In this document: in pieces, positions 20,893 through 31,765 of the stretch
How the letters are laid out: each line of letters begins with the position of its first letter
Numbering within the stretch: position 1 is the first letter of the stretch
Assembly: GCF_963169125.1 (NCBI RefSeq)
Contig: NC_084801.1
Span: 111,379,061-111,443,060 of the forward strand
DNA length: 64,000 nucleotides
Source of the DNA: Humulus lupulus
Taxonomy: Eukaryota; Streptophyta; Magnoliopsida; Rosales; Cannabaceae
Direction of reading: 5' to 3'
The notes under the pieces: generated by a model
Told to the model about the DNA's origin: nothing
What the model saw: only the letters and a program-made list of their open reading frames with translations
Database searches by the model: none
Made by a program: the position numbers and the translations under genes

Positions 20893-23281
20893 GGTAACGC
20901 CCTGGATAACCAAGACCGATACACTGTGTGTTTGAAATAGTGCGAGACTTGCTAATCAAGTCATTTGATTAAAAATGTGAATCTAACGATACAAACAGGT
21001 TAGGTTAAAATTATTTTGGTTATAAACGAATAATTTTCAATAAAATACATGTTTGGTACATGGGATCCCAAATCAAGGTTTAAATAACGTAATTACAGAA
21101 TTTCCAAAGATTATAGATAACCAAGACACTCTAATGGAAAAATACACGTTTTAGGTTCTCGTTCCTATACAAAACCTCGACCGTGGCGGCCGAGCAGCTG
21201 ACATTGTACACCTCGCCCCCAGAGCTCTCCAAACCCATGGTTAACTTGCCTTACCCTTGCCCTTACCTACACCACGTAGTACCCGCGAGCCAAAGCCCAG
21301 CAAGAAAACATAATATTTAAAACACAATCAATATTAATAACCAGCTATCTCACAAGACACAACCAGGTACTCAACAGTACACAACTTTCACCTATTCAAT
21401 AATAACGATCAACAAACTAACTATCTGTCATTCAAATAATCGGCATATCACATTCATCAGAATAACAACAATCACATGATAATTAGGGCCGACAACTTAG
21501 GCTGTACCCTCTATTTATCCCACTGACCCCGGCCCGCTTAAACCAAGCTCAGTGCATAATAAGCTATCCTCAGCTACCAGTGGCCGAGCCACGCCCTATG
21601 CGCAAGTGTAAACTCCGGCGCTCTTAGGCCGTTCGTTTACTATTTATATGGCGTGATACCATCAATTTACAATTCACATGGCATAATACCATCCTCTTAA
21701 AGAGCATACAAAACAGGGAACCCTTAGTCCCAATACAAATCCACAACCGGGTGCAGTTTTCTTACCTTTAATTTCAAGTGCTTTAATTAGGAGAGACGAC
21801 CCCCGAGCACGATCCCGCCCCAAGCCTAAGCGTACACCTAGTCACAACCACAATAAATGATTCCATCAATAATTGCATAAGGGTTTCCGGATAGAATTCT
21901 AGCCTCCAAGACATCGAATTCCACCAAACACGGTAGTGGGATCAATCCCGAGCACCAAAGGTTAGGTTCCCACGCTTAAAAAATCCAAAAGGCCACAAAT
22001 GCCCTTAAGGGCCGCGACCCCTAAGACCTGCGTCGTGGCCCGCCCCCTAAAATAGAGGCTAGGCCTCTCTGACCACAGACACGCATCGCAGCCCTGCCCC
22101 TGTGGCGCCGCGACGCTCCCTCATCTCAGAGCCCTCCTGGCTCTTCCTTGCTCCGAAGGGCCACGACACTCTAGAACAGAGCCGCGGCCTAGCCCCGCGA
22201 ACCCAGAAAAACCACCATTTGTAACATTCAAACCTCAGCCAAATCCACCCTAAACCATCCCAATAACACAATTTAATTCTCACAACTCTCTAACATGCTT
22301 CCAGCAGCAAAACCCAGCAGAAATCTAGGCTAGAAACTCACCAAAACAACATTTCAATCTTTGAACCCTTAAACTCAAGAACACTCAAACCGGCCATAAA
22401 AACACCAGAATTCAAGCATTAAATCATAATTTCGAGCTTACCTTCACTGCGGAACCATTTCTCCAAGCTATTTCTGGGCTAACTCCCAAGTTCCTAGCTT
22501 CAATTCAGCCTTCAATTTCAAAACCCAAAAATCTCTTAGAATTCAACCAAAGTCACAGAATTCTAACCACCATACATAAAAGTTACAACTTACCTTAGAT
22601 TCTAGTTAGTTTCCCTAGCTTCCACTGAGTTAGTCCTCCAAATCCTCAACTCAAATCACTGAATTCCAGCCAAATCTCCTTTGTTTTAAGAAGTTTTCCT
22701 TAAGAGAGAAGGAGATAGAGAGAGAAGGGTCGGTTTAGCTTTTGTTCTACTGCTTTCTAAAATTTACTTAGTTTATCCTTAGGTACTTAAGTTGATCCCA
22801 AGGCTCGAGGTACCGAAAACGTCCACGAGGGCAAAATGGTAAAATTCCCCAGTATTTCCACCTAGACTTTCTAACCTCAAATATATCTCCAATTATTTAT
22901 TTCCAAACCCGATAGCTCAAATAACCATCCAATACCTGAAATACCCCTTGACTTGCCTTAAGTCAAGTACCGGGTCCCGTCGTGACTTTCCCGCTACTTG
23001 CTCCCTAGGATCGTCTCGTAAGAAAACTGCAAGCACATAAATCCACATAATAATGTGGTCCTAATAGTTTATCACAAATAATCATGTTTATGCTCGAACG
23101 GGCCAAAATTACAATTATGCCCTTGCAACCAAACAGGGCCCGCATGCTTATCCAATACTCGTAAACATGCATTTCACATAATCATGCATATCACACCATT
23201 AATTCACATAACTTCCAATTATGCCCTCCCGGCACACTAATCAAGGCCCTTAAGCCTTAATAGTAATTTTGGGTCGTTACA
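20893..23281 (-). mobile_element. A: Tekay-like solo LTR
   Basis: 2389 bp, target-site duplication ATTTT (20888-20892 and 23282-23286). On the minus strand it starts TGTAACGACCCAAAATTAC, as B and C start, and ends in the CCAAGACCG...GTTACC type of terminus. There is no internal region. A GC-rich island at 21995-22200 holds variants of GGGCCGCGACC and GCGTCGTGGC. The start and length fit LTRs of Tekay/Del chromoviruses. No genes. Confidence 0.9.
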
Positions 23282-24130
23282 ATTTTCAAATATGTATTTT
23301 ATTTATTTTGTAATTTCTATTATAGTTATGTGCTTCTAATCTTTTTCATAAGATTATTAAGATCATGATGAAGCAACTTGTAACTAGATAATATTTATGT
23401 TGTATGTTGATTTCCCTTGTAATGCAACAAAGTTTATGGATTTTTCTTCTTCATATATGTCTTTCATCTTTAATATCTCATATTTTGGATTGTTAGATAA
23501 TATTGCACTTTGTTCTTCATTTTGCAAAACATAATATTGTTTGTGTAAGATGTGTCATTAAATTGTACACATCCAATGGTTAGAACAAAAATATTATGTT
23601 TTGCCTTATAAATAATGTTATTTGATTTTTTGTTGTTTCATTAGGTTGATTCACATTAAATACTTTGAAATTATACTTTTTTAAAAAGTGAAGAAAATTC
23701 CTATCTTTTTAGAAATAATTTGTTCTTAAAAGTATAAATCTATTTGTAAAATGATAGTTTGACTTATTTTAACTATCACTAAAACTTGGGAATCAATATA
23801 CTAATAAGTATTATTAAACTTACATTTTGTGCATTCTAGTATCTTAAAAATATTTCCTTTTAACACTTATTTTCAAATCATTATTGGTTTGTTTGTATTC
23901 TCTTAAATAGATTTATTTTAAATCATTTATTTTATGTTCATGACATTAAATCTCATCAATCTATGGAGCTAGGTTAGAATTTTTTAATTTTGGTTTAAAA
24001 TAATTTTCTTTTTTATTTTAGACAACTCCTTTGGGTTCGATCTCGTGCTTACACGAACACTGTATTTCATATACGATTCGTGTGCTTGTGAGATATAAAT
24101 TTTTAAAGCATACCTGTTTTGGGTCTATCA

Positions 24131-24246
24131 CAGGGGGTGCTGGAGGATCCTCTGCTCGAGCCTTCTTCCTGACAAGATCGCTGCTGCCCTCCCCAGAATG
24201 CCTTATGCTCGCTCTCTTTTTGCTCGGAGGAGCATCATCCCTTGGA
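24131..24246 (-). pseudogene. G1 antisense ORF, N-terminal-side fragment
   Basis: Continuation of the G1 antisense gene beyond F1. On the minus strand it encodes Ser/Pro/Lys-rich sequence comparable to SSKKKGSRP of G4 (about 57140). It ends at about 24246 in an abrupt join to Cop1 LTR sequence, so the promoter, first exons and 3' LTR of G1 are missing. Confidence 0.55.
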
Positions 24247-25054
24247 TACCTTGGATAAAATCATCTAGATAATCTCAATTAATTGATTTAATTATCAATT
24301 AGAATTATCCAAGCTGACCAGGTCAATTTTGGATAGTTTCATAGAGTTATGTAATTTTGAGAAGAAAAGAAAAATTAGGGTATATTTATTAATTAAGATA
24401 AATTGGTATCTAAATTAATAAACAAGTTTAAATCAAGGTTCAAATTATAAATAATTAATTTGATAAATGATTTAGATAATTATTTAATTAATTACATCAA
24501 TAGAAAATAATACAGACCTTGATTTTAAGTCCAATGAGCTTATAATCAAATGGGAAATTTCATGGGCCTAAAGCCCATGATAATTTCGACCTAGGGTTGT
24601 TAATTGGTTATTATTTTATTGATTTTTTAATTAAATAAGTGACCTAATTGAGTCTATAAAAGGAATTTAAGAGAGAGTTGAAAACACAAGTCAAGTTTGA
24701 CAAGTTGAAACACAAGTTTCTGATAGGTTTTAGATTCTCTCTAAACATAAGACATTTTCTAAGCCTTATTGTTCTTTTCTCTTCTTCTCTCTATACCTAT
24801 CTCATGTGTTGAGAATTGCCCACTCTAGTCTAGGTGATCCTAAGGATACTTTGGAAGGCTGTGAAGAAAATTGAAGATCGGTTCAGTTTCTTGGTAATAC
24901 TCTGTAACAGAAAGGATACAAGGGTTAGAGAAACTGAATGAATGACTCTATTATTCCGCTGCGTATAATGTAAGTATTATTATCATTATTTTTCTTTGAA
25001 CTCAATTTTAGAAACATGTTCTAGGTTGTCTCATATTAATTTGTTTAATATTAT
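24247..25054 (+). repeat. Cop1 5' LTR, second piece
   Basis: Colinear with about 34836-35638 of the 3' LTR, including TATAAAAGGAATTTAAGAG near 24655. It ends TTGTTTAATATTA, and G2 begins at once, so the Cop1 primer-binding site is not left intact. Confidence 0.9.
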
Positions 25055-25236
25055 TGTTATCCCCAAAATTTCGATTTGATGACTTGGCAATCAGAAATGA
25101 TAAGTGGCAATGCATGGTCAGTAAATGACACATTAATAGTCAATAAATGTATTGGCCAAGGAGGGAAAAGTCGGAGATTAATCTTCGGAGTTGTGATATT
25201 ACTAGTCATGAAAATTATTTATCTGGTTTGGAAGTG

Positions 25237-25490
25237 ATTTGACCGACCAGGTAGAATTTTTGTCCGACCGGTAAAGATTTTTTATTGACTAGTAAAATGT
25301 TCTGGCCGACCAGTCATTTGTTTTGCCCGACCAGTAAAGTGTTTTGCCTGACCAGTAAAGTGTTTTGCTAGACCATTCATTTGTTTTGCCTGACCAATAA
25401 AGTGTTTTGCTAGACCAAAAATATGTCATGCTAGACCAGAGATATGTCATGCTAGACCAGAGATGTGTCATGCTAGACCAGAGGTGTGCT
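25237..25490. repeat. About 21-bp tandem array in G2 LTR
   Basis: About a dozen degenerate units, each with GACCAG or GACCGG followed by TAAAGTGTTTTGC, ATTTGTTTTGC or ATGTCATGCTA. It lies roughly 300 bp upstream of the LTR TATA box. GACCAG is also the half-site of the palindrome in the G1/G3/G4 LTRs. Confidence 0.85.
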
Positions 25491-25789
25491 AAAGGAGTGC
25501 TTGCCTATGTCGATCGGTGAGTTGTCTTAGCCGACTAGTCACTTTGGGGATGGATTTGGTCGGTCCATGGATCAGAATCTCAGAAGTTATCGTCTAGTGA
25601 CTCTTCAGTAAAGCCTCAGTAACAGCTTCATCCCGAATCATTCTCAACTACTGCAGGAATCTCTCAGATATCCCGGAATAATAGCTATATTATTGTAATT
25701 TAAATTTATTTATATTTTATTAATTAAAGTCTGTTGGAAGAACCAAGGACCTGGTCAAAGGGATATATCTGATGTACGATCCATGAGCC

Positions 25790-25797
25790 TATAAATA
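25790..25797 (+). promoter_or_regulatory. TATA box of G2 LTR
   Basis: TATAAATA within CCATGAGCCTATAAATAAAT, parallel to GCCTATAAATAAGA in G1. Confidence 0.65.
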
Positions 25798-26200
25798 AAT
25801 GGCTCATGGCATCATTTAAGGGGATCTGATCTTTTTAGACTGAGAAAAACTCTCTAGTTTTGAGACTTTGGGACTGTTACCTGGGGCATTCTTGGGGCAT
25901 TTTCTGAGAGAGTTTAGAGAGAGAAACTATGTATTTTTCTACTTACACTTAACAAACTCAGTTAACTCAAGTTCATCTGATCTTAAGTGTATGATGTATA
26001 TATAAATATCACAACTCCAAGTGGATTAGGCTATTACCAATAATTGGGGCTGGACCACTATAAAATTATCAGTGTCGTATTTTCTCTTGAAGGTTTATTG
26101 TAGTTTTGATGTCTACTCGTCGTTGGCCAAAATCATGGTCAACATTTTGGTTCTTTCATTGAGAGCCTGAAGAGAAGAAACACACTACTATCATACCATT

Positions 26201-27378
26201 ATGGCGCCCAAGAATACCAATGCAGCATCCAAGAAGTCAGGCACGTCAAAAGAGCCTACTAGATCAGAAGGTCTTGGACCTCAAAACCTTGAGACTGAGC
26301 CCGGGGTCTTTCTCGAGGAGACGACTCCAGAGGTTGAACAACTCCAAGAAGCCATGGGGGCCTTCCAAGAGGAGATGGCTCAATTCAACGCTCGGCAGGA
26401 GTCTTTCCCTGAAGAGATGGCCAGGCATAGAGCTGCATTAGAGCAGTAAAGGCGCGATATGGAGGCCAGAAGCGAAGAGATCAGACAACGGCAGGAAGAG
26501 GCCGATCAGCGACATCATGAAGCAGCACTTGCTCTAGAAGCGGCTACCCAATTGGCCTAAGCCAATGCTCAAGTAGTGTCACAAGTAGCCACCCAGGGAG
26601 CAAGACCACTGACAGAGCCAACTCTCGGGGACCGGACAGAAGCAGGAGTAATCCCCCTGGTCGGAAAGATGATGGGGTCCGATCCGGAACTGCCTCGACG
26701 CAAAGGGAGAACTCTAGAAGCCACTCCAGGGGCCACCGATCAGAAACTTCAAAATCATGAAGTCACCGATCGGACAGTAAGAATACCCCACCCAGGCAGG
26801 ATCATACCAGAACTCCTTGAGAAACGGGAACTTCACAGTTCAAAGATGGGCATGGTCGTGATGAGGCTGATAGTCATCACACAGGCCAGTCAAAGGAAAA
26901 GGAGGGCAATGAACAACGAGGAAAATACTGCCCAGCACGTACCGAGAAGCCTCCACTACATCTTGGCCAGCAGCATAGTGGGAGAGAAGTAGTCCCGCGT
27001 AGTAAGCCATCTGAAAAATCTAAGAGCACAGTGTTTTATCGGTTGGGAAGACGCACTTCTTGGAAGGATCCAAGGGATGTTGTTAGTGACAAGAGGAGGA
27101 CAGTCCCGGTCGAAGGGCAAGATCTGAACCGCCCTGTCAGTCAAGAAGAAATACTTGACGACAGTGCACCAGACGGAAATTCCCGACCAGGCGGTCAAGA
27201 CCTTGAGACCCCGACGGTCGCCCCAGCCATCCAAGCCCAGCTTGACATGCTAACGACTATGGTGCAAGATTTATCAAAACGACCTTTCGGAATGGATGCC
27301 ATAGACCACAGGAGTGGCAGTCCATTTTGTGCCCGGATTAGAGCAGCCCAGCCACCGGCAAAATATAACTCAATAAGG
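26201..27378 (+). pseudogene. G2 gag, truncated
   Basis: ATG at 26201 opens MAPKNTNAASKKSGTSKEP, then an E/Q-rich coiled-coil segment (EQLQEAMGAFQEEMAQFNAR). A TAG at 26447 and a TAA at about 26560 lie in the repeat-like RQRQEEADQRHHEAALALEA stretch, and frameshifts follow. A later piece (27031-27375) reads VAPAIQAQLDMLTTMVQDLS and SPFCARIRAAQPPAKY, the region just before the gag core. The core is cut off at 27378. Confidence 0.75.
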
Positions 27379-29022
27379 ATTTTAAAATAAGTGGTAAAAG
27401 GAAAGATTATTAAGATACTAGAATCCACAAAATGTAAGTTTAATAATATTTATTATTATATTGATTCCCAAGTTTTAGTGATAGTTAAAATAAATCAAAC
27501 TATCATTTTCTAAATAGATTTATAATTTTAAGCACAAATTACTTCTAAAAATATAGGATTTTTCTTCACTTTTCAAAAATTATAATTTCAAAGTATTTAA
27601 TGTGAATCAACCTAATGAAACAACAAAAAATCAAATAACATTATTTATAAGGCAAAACATAATATTTTTGTTCTAAGCATGGATGTGTACAATTTAATGA
27701 CACATCTTACACAAAGAATATTATGTTCTTGCAAAATGAAGAACAAAGTGCATATTATCTAACAATCTAAAATATGAAATATTAAAGATGAAAGACATAT
27801 ATGAAGAAGAAAAATCCATAAACTTTGTTGCATTATAAGGGAAATCAACATACAACATAAATATTATCTAGTTACAAGTTGCTTCATCATGATCTTAATA
27901 ATCTTATGAAAAAGATTAGAAGCACATAACTAGAATAGAAATGACAAACCAAAAAATTACAAACATAAATAGGAAAATTTGGAGGAGAAACCCCCAAAAT
28001 TTTCCTCTAAAAACTCATAGAAAAATGACCAAAAAGATGAAAAAGATGAAGAGAATGGAGAGGTCTTGAAAGTGTGGAACTTGTGTAGTGTAACCTCTTC
28101 CAAAATAAGCACTCCTAAATGGTCTTGAAAGTTCCCTATTTATAGCCAAAATGAGAGTATTAAAATAATCAATTTAAATTAACTAAATTGATTACATTAA
28201 TTAAATTAATAATAATATGACAAAATAGGGGTAAATTATAGGGTGTAATGATGATTTTGGGGTAAAATGTGTAGAAAAGTTTGGGTAAAAAAAATGTCAT
28301 TTTTAGACACAAGGACAAAGAGACATTGTTGGGCTCAAGAAAATTGGAGGCATGGAAGCTTGGTGTAGGCCTAGGGGCTGCGTGGGCCTGACTGTTCGGT
28401 GGTGGGCCTGGTGCGTTGGGCCTTGCTGGTGGGATCGGGCCGTGCTGCTGAATGGAGGACACGGTTGGGCAAGGACTTCGGCTGAAGGAAGGGGCAGCTA
28501 GGACAATTGTGTGGAGGAAGCTTGGGCGTGGCTGAAGAGGCAGGGAGCAGCTTGGTGTCTTCAGTTGGGCCTTGGTGGTGGGCCTTTTCCATGGCTTATG
28601 ACATTTTAAAAATGTCATATTTCCTTTCTTTCTTTAATTTTTTATCCTTTTTTCTAAACACAAACATACCACAAATTCCCTAACAAAATAAACATAAAAT
28701 AAATCATAATAAAATATTTTCAACTATAAAATAAATTAATTTAATTATTTGAAAATATTAATTATAACTTAATTTATATTTAACATTTAAGTTCAATAAT
28801 ACAACATTTTTTCCTCAAACTAAACAACAATAATTCAAATAATTAACTACAACATTTTACAACAAAATATCTATAAAAACACACAAAAATCTATAAAATT
28901 AAAATAAACCTAATAAATTTAAAATTACTTAAAAACTTAATAAATTACTTAAAAACTCAAGAATTAAGCAACAATTAGCACATAAAAAGTGGTAAAATAA
29001 TTCTATTTTGTAGGGTTATCAC
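27379..29022 (-). mobile_element. F2: truncated LTR of the F1 family
   Basis: Reverse copy of F1. Its right end reads TAGGGTTATCA (F1 start in reverse). On the left it stops at about 27379 in sequence matching F1 near 23880, so some 250 bp of its terminus are lost at the join with G2. TATA box on the minus strand at 28137-28144. A GC-rich GGCCTG/GGGCC-type island lies at 28330-28590. Confidence 0.85.
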
Positions 29023-29851
29023 CATGTTGCAATTAGAATGATTTGTTATGACTTTCACAGGTTCTAATATATCTATTTCTTTCAATGAATCACAATTGTG
29101 TATTGCATGTTTGGAAAACGGGCTTTATATTCTGTGACCTAACGAACCCCTCGCTCTTAACAATGATTTATTCAAAGTAGCTAAACCTAGGACCAATAAA
29201 ACGTCAAAAGATCGATAACGATAATATGACATATTTATGGCACTTGAGACTAGGTCATATTGGCTATGAAAGGATTCAAAGACTTACTTAGGATGGGCCT
29301 TTGAGGAAACTCACCTTAGGTGAATTACCTATTTGTGAATCTTGTCTAGAAGGCAAACTGACCAAGCGTCAATTCTCTGCAGAGGGTGATAGGGCCAAAG
29401 AACCACTTGGACTTGTGCATTTAGATGTTCGTGGACCTTTGAATGTACAAGCCAGGGGTGGTTTTGAGTATTTCATCACTTTCATTGACGATTACTCTAG
29501 ATACTCATGTCTTTACCTAATGCATAGGAAATCAGAAACATTTTCAAAGTTTCAGGAATTCCTAGCAATTGCTCATAACCAATTAGGTAAAATGTTAAAG
29601 ATCTTGCGATTTGATAGGTGTGGAGAATATTTGGATATGCTGCTCCAAGATCATTTAACTAAACTTGGGGTTTTATTACAACTTACTACTGCCCTAGGTA
29701 CTCCGCAACAAAATGGTGTAGCGGAACGCCAAAATAGAACTTTATTGGGAATGGTTAGATGCATGCTTATTTACTCAACTCTACCAACTTTGTCCTGGGG
29801 ACGTGCAATTGAAACCGCAAACGACATTCTCAATGTTGTGCTGTCTAAATC
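29023..29851 (+). pseudogene. Cop1 pol: GAG-pre-integrase and integrase core
   Basis: Copia polyprotein after the lost gag-protease. HLRLGHIGYERI (about 29240-29280) and CESCLEGK (29337-29362) form the zinc-binding region. LGLVHLDVRGPLN has the first catalytic Asp, FDRCGEYL the second and NGVAERQNRTLLGM the Glu. The segment before about 29230 has many stops. The domain is broken after LSKSV by solo LTR D and continues at 31766. Confidence 0.9.
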
Positions 29852-30291
29852 TGTAGAGTCCAAGAACTTTACTTAGCTAAGATAGATAATAGTATGATAG
29901 TATTTATAGCATTATCTTTGTTACTATGGATTTTTGGTTCAGACCGGGAATTATTTGGACACTCATAGTAGTACTTATAGATTTTCTAAGTTTAATCTAT
30001 AGTTTAAGAATATTAAGTATAACCTAAGGTTTGATTAAAGTGACTGATATTAAGGATTATATTTATTATATTATAAGGTTTAGAAATCAACCAATAGGAT
30101 TTTAAACACATGTTATGAATGGTGATTAAGGATTAAGTATTTTTGGGGATTAAATCTAATAAGGAGTAGAGTTTGAATGTTATAGGGTCAGTCAGCAGCT
30201 TTGAGTATGTTGAGGGCTTAGTCAAGGCTGTTTACTCCATTCAAACTTAGCTAAAAATGTGTAATTTCGTGTTTAAATATTCAGCGTGTGC

Positions 30292-30418
30292 CGATATATC
30301 GCAGCTATAGGGGGCGATATATCGCAGCACGTAGATACGGAAAACACGAAACGATGCACGGTCGCCTCGGGCATACTGGCCCAGGCGATATATCGCCTAC
30401 TGGGGGCGATATATCGCC
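30292..30418. repeat. GGCGATATATCGCC palindrome cluster
   Basis: Four copies of CGATATATCG-centred palindromes at 30292-30301, 30314-30325, 30384-30397 and 30405-30418. The last two are the full 14-nt palindrome GGCGATATATCGCC. It lies about 180 bp upstream of the LTR TATA box. Confidence 0.9.
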
Positions 30419-30600
30419 TCCACCAGCATGTTTTCAAACACTTTTGAATTCTTTTCCTTTCAGCCATTCAAACTCCTCCATAAGTCCAGCATCTTTTGAA
30501 CGAGTCTTCAGCCTCTGCTGAACGATTATTCAAATGATTTTCACCTAAAAAGCCATTATTTTTATTCAAGTAAAATCAAGATCTTTTCATCTCCAAACTC

Positions 30601-30608
30601 TATAAATG
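30601..30608 (+). promoter_or_regulatory. TATA box of D LTR
   Basis: TATAAATG in CCAAACTCTATAAATGTGACC. Transcription would begin near 30630 toward the plus side. Confidence 0.55.
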
Positions 30609-31765
30609 TGACCTAGTACCCAGCCATTATTCACCTTTTGCTCTAAGTTCAGAAGCTGCTAGTGTTAAGTAAGTGTGAGAGTGTAAACACCTGGTTTGGG
30701 AAAATCATAAGCTTAAACATCATAAGCTTATCAAACACTTTGGGAAGTGAGGATCTATAGTATTTCGGTTGAGGTGTAGATTGGTCTTTCAAGTCTTTGA
30801 GGTAAACCCAAAACTCTATTCATTTCTATATTATGTTATTTTCTTTCTCATAGTCTTCTACTCAATCTCTAACCTTAATCTTCATTTTGGTTAGGGAATC
30901 TAAGTTCTTGAGGACTTAAGTTTGGTAAGTGTGACTTTCAATGGTTTAGCCTTCCTATTCATGTTCATTTCTTCTTCTTCATAAGACTCACTCTTTCTCA
31001 TATGGTTTTAGGAGTGTTCCAAAAGTCCCAACTCAGTCCATTATATCCCGGTAACTTTGGTAAGGAAAATAGGCTAGAATCTATATGTTTATGTTTATGT
31101 TTATGTTATCTTATGTGTTATGTTATGATATGTTATGAATATGTTATAAATGTATGTATGTTTGTAGGCTTGGGCATATGACCCATATGAATAACAAGAC
31201 CCCAAATGGATTATGGGCATATGACCTACTTAGCTAGTAGGACCCCACTAATTCCATGGGCATATGCTTGTTTAGTCTATGGGACCCCAAGTAATAATGG
31301 CCATTATAATAAGTGTATTATGTGTTATGATATGTCTTTACGTTCATTATGAAATTTATGTGTATGACTATGTGTTAGATTTTCCTTGCTGGGCATTAGG
31401 CTCATTCCTTTCTGTTTATGTGCAGGAAATAAGCTTTAGAGGTGGAAAGATTCGTGACGCTTAGAGGATGTGTATCGATGGTGAATGGAGTCAAGGGGCA
31501 GAGCGTTATTCGATTTGAGGATGTAGTCTTGTTTATGTTTTTATGGTTTTAAATGTATTTTCCGCATTTTCTATGTAACTCTTTTTAGTTTTTAAGTTAT
31601 TTTTGTTTTAAAGACAATGGGTACCCATATCCTACTTATTTTATGAAAGTAAACTTTGTTTCTACAAGTTTCTGATAAATTATGGTATTTTCGCAAAAAT
31701 GTAAGTTTTATGTATAGTTTCGTTAATGGTCCAAAAAGTCTAGAGTAGTGGGTCATTACAAAATC

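Larger units (their letters stand above)
19784..24130 (+). mobile_element. F1: solo LTR, containing solo LTR A
   Basis: Begins TGATAACTCTACAAAATAG and ends GGGTCTATCA, with target-site duplication CAGGG (19779-19783 and 24131-24135). Without A it is about 1.95 kb. It has no internal region, so it is a solo LTR (plus orientation from its TATA box). F2 is a second copy of the family in reverse. The segment 20225-20600 is GC-rich with many GGCCCA/CAGCCC words. Long open frames there reflect base composition. Confidence 0.9.
4767..24246 (+). mobile_element. G1: Ty3/gypsy Tat-like element, 3' end deleted
   Basis: Order on the plus strand: 5' LTR, gag, protease, RT, a second (archaeal-type) RNase H, integrase, then a gene on the opposite strand. 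The extra RNase H and the antisense gene point to the Tat lineage. It holds G3 in RT/RNase H, H between RNase H and integrase, and F1 (with A) in the antisense gene. The right end is fused to the Cop1 LTR at about 24246, with the 3' LTR and part of the antisense gene gone. All gag-pol frames carry stops or shifts. The would-be left target-site duplication is ATAAA (4762-4766), with no right partner. Confidence 0.9.
25055..26144 (+). repeat. G2 5' LTR
   Basis: 1090 bp. It contains an array of about 21-bp units (GACCAGTAAAGTGTTTTGCC and variants) at about 25237-25490, and TATAAATA at 25790-25797. Confidence 0.85.
25055..27378 (+). mobile_element. G2: Ty3/gypsy element, 5' LTR and gag only
   Basis: Starts with an LTR TGTTATCCCC...GGTCAACA (25055-26144), the leader TTTTGGTTCTTTCATTGAG and gag, then stops abruptly where F2 sequence begins. 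It is related to G1 in leader and gag but has a different, longer LTR. The pol genes and 3' LTR are deleted. Confidence 0.85.
29852..31760 (+). mobile_element. D: gypsy solo LTR in Cop1 integrase
   Basis: 1909 bp with TG...CA ends (TGTAGAGTCCAAG and GGGTCATTACA) and target-site duplication AAATC (29847-29851 and 31761-31765). TATAAATG at 30601-30608 sets the plus orientation. A word island at 30290-30420 has four copies of a GCGATATATCGC palindrome. The late part (GTGCAGGAAATAAGC) matches the matching position in C, so it is a related Tekay-like LTR. No coding region. Confidence 0.9.

Noticed and set aside
28169..28618. Pro/Ser-rich 149-codon minus-strand frame in F2
   Set aside because: Same GC-rich LTR island as in F1, upstream of the LTR TATA box.
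30288..30521. Frames with GDISP or RYIA repeats
   Set aside because: They come from the GATATATCGCC palindromes in solo LTR D.
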